This document shows, piece by piece, positions 58,254 to 64,000 of a DNA stretch of 64,000 nt. The translations under genes and the position numbers were made by a program. The notes under the pieces were generated by a model. The model searched no databases. It worked only from the letters and a program-made list of their open reading frames with translations, and had not been told where the DNA came from. This stretch comes from Actinomadura nitritigenes (GTDB lineage Bacteria > Actinomycetota > Actinomycetes > Streptosporangiales > Streptosporangiaceae), in assembly GCF_017573545.1 (NCBI RefSeq), contig NZ_JAGEOK010000001.1, positions 310,001-374,000 of the forward strand. Reading direction: 5' to 3'. Position 1 is the first letter of the stretch, and every line of letters begins with the position of its first letter.

Positions 58254-58917
58254 GCTGTTCGAGGGCCTGCTGCGGAGCTATGACGAGCGGCGGCGGGCGG
58301 AGCTGGTCGCGGCGTACATGGCGGTGGAGCATGCCGCGGAGCCCGTGCCGGAGGTGCGGTTCCCGGCGCTGCGGGAGCCGGCGCTGCGGCGGACGGTCGA
58401 GGAGATGCTGGCGCTGAGCGGCCGGACGCTGGTCCGCTCGGAGCAGACGTCGTGGATCTCGGGATACCGGGACGACGTCGCGGCGGAGCTGGCGAAGGAC
58501 GAGGAGTGCGTGCCGCCGGTGCGGGAGCGGGCGGTGCTGACGCTGGTGCTGATCCATTCGGTGGCGATCCCGCGGGCGGCGGGGCTGCTGGAGGACGACT
58601 CGTGGCTGTCGCCGTACCCGACGCCGGTGGAGGAGCTGAGGCGGCGGACGCAGCTGCCCGTCGGGGAGCTGGACGCGGCGCTGCGGCGGCTGCGGCTGGC
58701 CGGGCTGGTGGCGCAGGTGAAGGCGGGCGCCGACCCGGCCGACCCCGCGCAGGCGGGCGGCTTCGTGCCGGGGCCGCAGTTCCACCGGCTGACGCCGGCG
58801 GCCCGCAGGCGGCTGCAGGAGGAGCTGATCCTGGCCGCGGGGCCGGACTCGCCGCTGGCGGCGGCGATCCGGGCGCGGCGGCGGGGGCGGGAACGCGAGC
58901 AGGGGGAGAGCGAATGA
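58246..58917 (+). CDS. MukE/KITE-like winged-helix protein
   Basis: 223 residues from GTG 58246, overlapping the upstream gene by 8 bp. Helices at residues 1-120 (LFEGLLRSYDERRRAELVAA, VRERAVLTLVLIHSVAIP) are followed by a winged helix (YPTPVEELRRRTQLPVGELD, ALRRLRLAGLVAQV) with a wing containing FVPGPQFHRLTPAARRRLQE. That arrangement matches KITE-type subunits of condensins such as MukE or JetB. The C-terminal tail is basic and charged (RARRRGREREQGESE). It overlaps the ATPase gene by ATGA, implying equal synthesis with it. Confidence 0.75.
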   Translation: MSELFEGLLRSYDERRRAELVAAYMAVEHAAEPVPEVRFPALREPALRRTVEEMLALSGRTLVRSEQTSWISGYRDDVAAELAKDEECVPPVRERAVLTLVLIHSVAIPRAAGLLEDDSWLSPYPTPVEELRRRTQLPVGELDAALRRLRLAGLVAQVKAGADPADPAQAGGFVPGPQFHRLTPAARRRLQEELILAAGPDSPLAAAIRARRRGREREQGESE

Positions 58918-61900
58918 CGGCCGTGCTGGAACCGCTGGTGCCGGGGCCCGTCCGGGACGCGGAGAACCTCGTCGGCGACCGGACGCTGGTGGCGGTGCAG
59001 GCGGTGAACATCTCGCGGCTGTCGACGCATCCGGTGCCGACCGTCCCGGGCACGCTGATCGTGGTGGCGGGGCAGGGCCCGAAGGACTCCAACGGGGCGG
59101 GCAAGTCGTCGTTCATCGCGGCGATCACGGCGCTGCTGGGCGACGAGCAGTGGCGGTTCGCGTCGGGTGCGCGGGCGGTGGCGGAGCTGCTGTTCAACGC
59201 GGAGCTGGCGGCGCAGGGCGACAGCCAGTGGGCGAGCGCGGACCACGGGTACATCGTGGGCGTCTTCGACTACGCCGACGCGGCCGACCCGGACGGCCGG
59301 AACGACGGCGAGGACGGGCGAGACGAGGACGGGGACGGCGACCGCGAGACCGCGCTGACCGTGTGGCTGCGGGTGAACGTGGACGCGCCGCATCTGGAGA
59401 TCCGCTGGCAGGAGGGCGTGTACCTCGCGTCGGCGCCGTCGGAGGCGGGACGGGTCGCGCTCGCGGACCGGCTGTGGGCGAGCCTGCCGCGCAGCGCCGG
59501 CCGCCGCGACCTGGTGGCGAAGGACCTGAGCCGCGTCCTGTACGGCGGCCAGGTGCGGTGCGTGTCGTTCCTGTCGACGTCGGTGCGCTCGAAGGTCGCG
59601 ACGAACCTGCTGTCGCAGCCGCTGAACGAGATCAGCCCGGAGCGGATCTTCAGCGCGATCGCGGCGCTGACCGGGCTGGACCGGGAGCTGGAGGCCGAGC
59701 GGAAGTCGCGGGCGGAGGAGCACCGGGAGCGGGCGAAGGCGGCGGAGGCGGCGGACCGGCTCGCGGAGTGGGAGCGCGAGGCGGCGGCGCTGCTGAAGAC
59801 GTTCGACCGGCGCGACCGGGCGCGCGAGGAGGTCGCGGCGGCGCTGCGGCACTGGCGGACGCGGCAGGCGCGGCTGCTCGCGGACGCGGCCGAGGCCGAC
59901 GCGGCGCTCGCCGCCGAGCAGGAGGGGCTGCGGGCCGAGGCGGAGGAGCTGGCCGCGGCGGCGAAGGCGGCGGAGCGGGAGATCGAGCAGCTCACCGGCG
60001 GCGCGCTGGACGCGCGGCTCGGCGAGGCGGGCGCCGCGCTCGCCGAGCTGAAGGGGCAGGCCGACAAGCTCGGCGCGGACAAGGCGGTCGCCCGCAACCG
60101 GCTGGAGGAGCTGCGGCGGCAGGTGTCGGCGCTGGAGGACCGGCGGCGGGAGGCCGACGGGCGGGACGGCGCCGCCGCGAAGGCGGAGCTGGCCGACGCG
60201 GAGGCGCGCCGTGACGAGGCGCAGCAGGAGTTCGGGATGGCGCGCGGCTCCATCGCGCGGGCGGAGCGGTCGCTGGTGGAGGCGGAGGCGGGCGAGAGCA
60301 GCGCGCCCGCGCAGATCCGGGCGCTGGCCGCCGCCGGGATCGCGGCGGTGGGGCTGCTGGACGCGGTGGAGCTGGCGGAGGACGTCCGTGACCGGTGGGA
60401 GGCCGCGCTGTGGCCGTACCGGGAGGCCGTCGTGGTCGGGACGTCCGATCTGGACGCGGCGGCGGACGCGCTGAAGGGCCTGCCCGGCTCGATGATCGTC
60501 CCGGCGGACGGTGACCTGAACCCGGGCGGCGAGCCGGTGCCGGGACATCCCGGGGGCGTCCGGTGCGCGCTGCCGCTGACGCGCTTCTTCGGCGCCTTCG
60601 ACGGCGACGGGAAGGGCGTCGTGATCGTCGGCGGGTTCCCCGAGCCGGTGACGGGGCGGGTGGCGCGCGTGCAGGCGGCGCGGGCCGCGTTGGAGGCGGC
60701 CAAGGAGGCGCTGGAGAGCGCGCGGCAGGCGACGTCCGACGCCGCCGCCGACGTGGCGCGTGCGGGCCGCCGCCTCGCGGGCGCGCGGGCGGCGGACGAG
60801 CTGGACGCCGTGCACGAGCGCATGGCGGAGTTGCGGGCGCAGCTGGAGGAGCTGGCGGGCAGCGAGTCGAAGCTCGGCCCCCGGCTGGGGTCGGCGGAGC
60901 AGGCCGTGCGGCGGCTCCAGGCGAAGGCGGACACGCGCGCGCTGGAGGTGGACCGGCTGCGCGGACGCAAGGAGGCGCACGACCGGGACCGCGACCGGGT
61001 GCGGCGCAAGGCCGCGGAGCTGGCGGACAAGCGCGCGGCGCTCGGCCTGGAGGAGCTTGAGAAGGAGTGGGGCGGGTCCCGGGACGGCGCCGCCGAGTGG
61101 CTGTCCGGCCTCGGCGACGACGAGGCGACGTGGACGCCCGCCGAGTGGTGGCACACCGCCGAGAAGCACCTGGCGGAGGCGCTGCGGCGCGTCTTCCCCG
61201 ACGGCCCGTCCGATGAGGACATGCCGGAGGAGACGCGGTTCCTGCTGCGGGAGCGCGCCGAGGGCGAGGGCCGCCGCACCGACCGCGAGCAGGCCACGTT
61301 CCTGCGGCTGGCGAAGTCGCTGGAGGGCTATCTGCGCCGCCAGGAGGACTACGAGAAGCACCAGCGGCGGCAGATCGAGGTGCAGCTGTCCGGGCGCCGC
61401 GCCGACCTGGAGAAGGCGCGCAAGGGCGCGACGGAGGCGGCGGGCGCCGCGGAGGCGCACCGGACGGCGCTGACGGCGGCGATCCGGGCGCGGCTCCAGC
61501 GGGTGTCGGAGGAGTTCGAGAAGCTGGACGTGACGTACGGCGGGTACGGCTCGACGCTGGAGTTCCCGACGCCGGAGCAGCCGGGCGATCCGGAGCGGGA
61601 GTGGCGCTGGCGGGTGACGCCGAAGTGGCGGCGCTCGGACGGCCAGCGGTACGTCCCGTACAACCGGCGCGCGAACACCGCGCTGATGGACGAGAAGGCG
61701 GTCAAGCTGGTGTGCGCGGCGGCGCTGGCCAGTTCCGGCGGCGGTCGGCTGTGCCTGGTGCTGGACGAGCTGGGCCGCAACCTGGGCAAGGAGCACCGCA
61801 AGGAGGCCGTGGCGCTGTTCCGCAAGATCGGCGAGACGCACGGCATCACGGTGATCGGCGCGCTGCAGGACGACATGGAGCCGTACGCGATCGACGCGTG

Positions 61901-62090
61901 CGGGCAGTACGTGAAGCTGCGCCGCTCGTCGGACACGATGCCGTACAACGAGCCGCCGGTCGTCGTCGGGTACGACGAGCACGAGCCGCGGGTCCGGAAG
62001 CTGGCGGAGGCGGTCACCCGGGCGCGGGCCCACGTGGCCGGCCCGACCGGCGTCACCGGCGCGACCGGCGCGACCACCGAGGCGCCGTAA
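58914..62090 (+). CDS. SMC/MukB-like coiled-coil ATPase
   Basis: 1058 residues from ATG 58914 with GGGGGAGAG ahead. Head part one has an unusual P-loop GPKDSNGAGKSSFIAAIT (about residues 55-72). Long Ala/Glu/Arg-rich coiled coils follow (about 240-455). A globular hinge-like domain occupies about 465-600 (DVRDRWEAALWPYREAVVVG, GLPGSMIVPADGD, VVIVGGFPEPVTG). A second coiled coil leads to head part two, with ASSGGGRL in the place of an SGG signature and Walker B LCLVLDELGRNLG (about 946). Architecture is that of SMC, MukB, JetC or Rad50, without a CxxC zinc hook. It lies behind three candidate partners in one operon. Confidence 0.88.
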   Translation: MTAVLEPLVPGPVRDAENLVGDRTLVAVQAVNISRLSTHPVPTVPGTLIVVAGQGPKDSNGAGKSSFIAAITALLGDEQWRFASGARAVAELLFNAELAAQGDSQWASADHGYIVGVFDYADAADPDGRNDGEDGRDEDGDGDRETALTVWLRVNVDAPHLEIRWQEGVYLASAPSEAGRVALADRLWASLPRSAGRRDLVAKDLSRVLYGGQVRCVSFLSTSVRSKVATNLLSQPLNEISPERIFSAIAALTGLDRELEAERKSRAEEHRERAKAAEAADRLAEWEREAAALLKTFDRRDRAREEVAAALRHWRTRQARLLADAAEADAALAAEQEGLRAEAEELAAAAKAAEREIEQLTGGALDARLGEAGAALAELKGQADKLGADKAVARNRLEELRRQVSALEDRRREADGRDGAAAKAELADAEARRDEAQQEFGMARGSIARAERSLVEAEAGESSAPAQIRALAAAGIAAVGLLDAVELAEDVRDRWEAALWPYREAVVVGTSDLDAAADALKGLPGSMIVPADGDLNPGGEPVPGHPGGVRCALPLTRFFGAFDGDGKGVVIVGGFPEPVTGRVARVQAARAALEAAKEALESARQATSDAAADVARAGRRLAGARAADELDAVHERMAELRAQLEELAGSESKLGPRLGSAEQAVRRLQAKADTRALEVDRLRGRKEAHDRDRDRVRRKAAELADKRAALGLEELEKEWGGSRDGAAEWLSGLGDDEATWTPAEWWHTAEKHLAEALRRVFPDGPSDEDMPEETRFLLRERAEGEGRRTDREQATFLRLAKSLEGYLRRQEDYEKHQRRQIEVQLSGRRADLEKARKGATEAAGAAEAHRTALTAAIRARLQRVSEEFEKLDVTYGGYGSTLEFPTPEQPGDPEREWRWRVTPKWRRSDGQRYVPYNRRANTALMDEKAVKLVCAAALASSGGGRLCLVLDELGRNLGKEHRKEAVALFRKIGETHGITVIGALQDDMEPYAIDACGQYVKLRRSSDTMPYNEPPVVVGYDEHEPRVRKLAEAVTRARAHVAGPTGVTGATGATTEAP

Positions 62091-62131
62091 ATCATGTGAA
62101 GGCGGCGGGCGAATTCGGAAGGATGCCCGGC

Positions 62132-64000
62132 ATGCGTGCTGACGAGCTCCTGACCGAGATCGAACCGCTGCCGTTCGGGGAGCGCTGCCGCCGCCTGGCG
62201 GACCTGCGCCGGCGGGCCGGCACGCCGGAGCCGGCGGCGCTGCTCGGCGAGCTGGCGGGCGGCGGCCACTACGAGCGGTCGGTGGCGCTGTTCGTCGCGT
62301 CGGCCGTGCGGGACGAGGCGTCGCTCGCGCACATCGCCCGCGCCATGGGCGACGCCGACGCGGAGCTGGCGTGCCGGGCGATCCGGCTGTACGTCTTGCA
62401 CGGGAACGGCCCGGAGCCGTTCCTCGCCGGGCTCGGCGACGCGCCCGCGGCGATCCGCTCGGAGATCTACGACGCCGTCCGCAGGCGGCGCCGCGCGGAC
62501 CTGGCGGACGCGCTCGTCGGGCCGGTCGCGGACCGCTGGGGCGTGGAGGAGGCCGCCGCGCTGCTGCCCGCCTGCAGCCCGCCGGTGGCGGCCGAGCGGA
62601 TCGACGCGTTCGCGCGCGCCGTCCCGAACTGGGCGTCGCTCGGCGGCGCGCATCCCGGCGTCGTCCTGGACCATGCGGAGCGGCGGCTCGCGGAGGCGGC
62701 TGACTGGCTGCGCGCGGGGCTGTGGGGGCTGTACGGGCCCGGCATCGCGGCGGCGGTGCAGCACGACCCGGGACGCGTCGTCGGTTTGCTGGAGCGGTTC
62801 GGCGGCGACCCGGGCCTGCCGTTCGCGCTGGATCCGAAGGCCGGTGTGCTGGTGGAGGCGGAGCCGGTCCGGATGATCCGGCTGCTGACCTCCGAGCGGT
62901 ACGAGCGCTCGCTGCGCCGGGTGCTGGGGCGCAGGTCCGTCCGGGACCGGCTGGCGGCCCTCGGCGACGGCGACGTGGCGCGGGTGGCGCGGGTCGTCCG
63001 CGAGGACGGCCATGCGCTCCGCCTCCTGCTGAAGGCGTTCCCGCCGTCCCGCCGCGAGCGGGTGTTCGACGCGGCGATGGCCGGGGTGGAGCTGTCGGCC
63101 GTCGAGCTGGACGAGTCGCTCCTGGACGTCCTGCCGCGCGCGCTCCGGACGCGGGAGGCGCGGCGGATGCTGCGCCTGCGCCGGGTCGCCGAGACGCCCG
63201 CGCGCTACTGGAGCATCAGCGCGTTCCTTCCGTACGAGGAGGGCCTGCCGGTCCTGGAGGCGCTGACCCGCCGCCCGGACGCCGACGACCGCGCGACCGG
63301 CTACGCGCTGCTCATCGCGTGCGCGGGCCGCAGCCGGGATCCCGAGACGCTGACCGCGACGCTGGAGTCGCTCGTCCGGCTGCGCAACGAGCAGGACCCC
63401 GTCCGGTACTCGGCGCTGAACGCGCTCGCGAACGTCCCGGAGGGCCTGCTGCGCGGCGAGCACGCGGCGGCGGTGGCGCGGTTCGCCGACGACGCGCTGG
63501 CCGCCCGCGACTGCTCGTACATAACCCGGCAGGCACTCGGGCGGATCGCCGCCGCGTTCTGCCGGCAGGGCGCGATCCGCGACGACGCCGACCTGGTCGT
63601 GTTCGGGCTGGAGCTGGTCGAGCGGCTCATCGGCCATGCCGGCGCGGTGTTCCTCGGCCGCCTCGACCGCGCGCTGCGGCACGGCCAGGAGTTCCGGCTC
63701 GCCGACACGCTCGCGCCCCACCTCGACGCGGCCGCGCGCCGCGACGACCACCGGCTCGCGCTGGTGCTCGTCCGGGCGCTGGGCCGCCGCGCGCACCACG
63801 TCACGCGCCTCCAGGACGCGCTGGAGGCGGCGCTCGACGCGCGCAGCGACGACGTCCTCACGCAGGCCATCGGGCTGTGGCTCGCTCCCCCGGGCACCCG
63901 CGCCGACCGCGTCGGGCGGGTCGTCGCGAAGGACCCGTCGGCCGTCGCGGTCCCGGCCGTCCTGGCCGCGATCGCCCGCGAGCGCACCGACCTGCTGCAC
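62132..64000 (+). CDS. Helical-repeat (HEAT-like) protein, 5' part, truncated by window edge
   Basis: The frame is open from ATG 62132 (GGAAGG eight bases upstream; ATG 62123 is an alternative) to the last base of the window: 623 codons with no stop and clear third-position GC bias. The product is all-helical, rich in Ala/Leu/Arg, with recurring pairs such as LARAMGDADAELACRAIRLY type units, ELLTEIEPLPFGERCRRLAD at the start and DPVRYSALNALANVPEGLLR later. It looks like HEAT/armadillo-type repeats and I recall related long actinomycete proteins, but no function. It starts 41 bp after the SMC-like gene on the same strand and may belong to the operon. Confidence 0.82.
   Translation, partial: MRADELLTEIEPLPFGERCRRLADLRRRAGTPEPAALLGELAGGGHYERSVALFVASAVRDEASLAHIARAMGDADAELACRAIRLYVLHGNGPEPFLAGLGDAPAAIRSEIYDAVRRRRRADLADALVGPVADRWGVEEAAALLPACSPPVAAERIDAFARAVPNWASLGGAHPGVVLDHAERRLAEAADWLRAGLWGLYGPGIAAAVQHDPGRVVGLLERFGGDPGLPFALDPKAGVLVEAEPVRMIRLLTSERYERSLRRVLGRRSVRDRLAALGDGDVARVARVVREDGHALRLLLKAFPPSRRERVFDAAMAGVELSAVELDESLLDVLPRALRTREARRMLRLRRVAETPARYWSISAFLPYEEGLPVLEALTRRPDADDRATGYALLIACAGRSRDPETLTATLESLVRLRNEQDPVRYSALNALANVPEGLLRGEHAAAVARFADDALAARDCSYITRQALGRIAAAFCRQGAIRDDADLVVFGLELVERLIGHAGAVFLGRLDRALRHGQEFRLADTLAPHLDAAARRDDHRLALVLVRALGRRAHHVTRLQDALEAALDARSDDVLTQAIGLWLAPPGTRADRVGRVVAKDPSAVAVPAVLAAIARERTDLLH

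Noticed and set aside
58278..62033. Long reverse ORF opposite the SMC-like gene
   Set aside because: Poly-Arg/Leu shadow translation without motifs; the forward frame has complete Walker A and B motifs and coiled coils.

Overview
The window is very GC-rich (around 74% by eye, with G or C at almost every third codon position) and densely packed, with many GTG/TTG starts and 1-8 nt stop/start overlaps. Together with actinobacterial families (DUF574-type SAM methyltransferase, DUF6777 lipoprotein, DUF5682/DUF5691/MoxR/vWA operon, DUF4132 array, HisKA_3/LuxR pairs, ATPase-LuxR regulators), this points to a chromosomal segment of a filamentous actinomycete, most likely Streptosporangiales/Thermomonosporaceae (Actinomadura-like). 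The genus is an inference. I see no rRNA, tRNA, CRISPR array, integrase or insertion sequence.

Layout. 1-5662: forward operon of DUF5691 (cut at the left edge), MoxR AAA+ ATPase, DUF5682 and a vWA protein. 5663-8719: a Ser/Thr kinase divergent from a DUF6777 lipoprotein. 8736-10175: zinc-type ArsR/SmtB repressor and cation-efflux pump. 10213-15997: amidohydrolase, an esterase-fold protein lacking the usual serine, lipid kinase, PadR regulator, a small protein, and an aldo/keto reductase divergent from a LuxR-HTH regulator. 16028-22807: reverse array of three DUF4132 paralogues plus a small partner. 22920-28397: BVMO-type flavin monooxygenase, SDR, EamA-like permease, secreted trypsin-like protease, sugar epimerase, GroES-like protein. 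28478-33369: secreted GH89 enzyme divergent from a ROK regulator. 33397-38513: amidase, alpha/beta hydrolase, membrane proteins, PH-domain protein, DUF574 methyltransferase. 38549-42699: sbcDC. 43061-45748: split RibD-like reductase and deaminase genes, and an aldehyde dehydrogenase. 45930-49523: ABC exporter with a two-component system. 49595-55980: a giant ATPase-LuxR regulator followed by two degenerate AMP-binding paralogues. 56179-62090: four overlapping genes encoding an SMC-like coiled-coil ATPase and three winged-helix or helical partners. 62132-64000: start of a long helical-repeat protein that runs off the window.

The most interesting system is the SMC-like operon at 56179-62090. 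Its architecture (kleisin-like, two KITE-like, SMC-like subunits) resembles MukBEF/Mks/Wadjet complexes, but its P-loop context is different and no JetD-like nuclease is visible. Next are the three-copy DUF4132 array, the MoxR/vWA/DUF5682/DUF5691 operon, and the LuxR regulator whose DNA-binding domain is tethered by a roughly 450-residue low-complexity linker next to two pseudo-adenylating enzymes.
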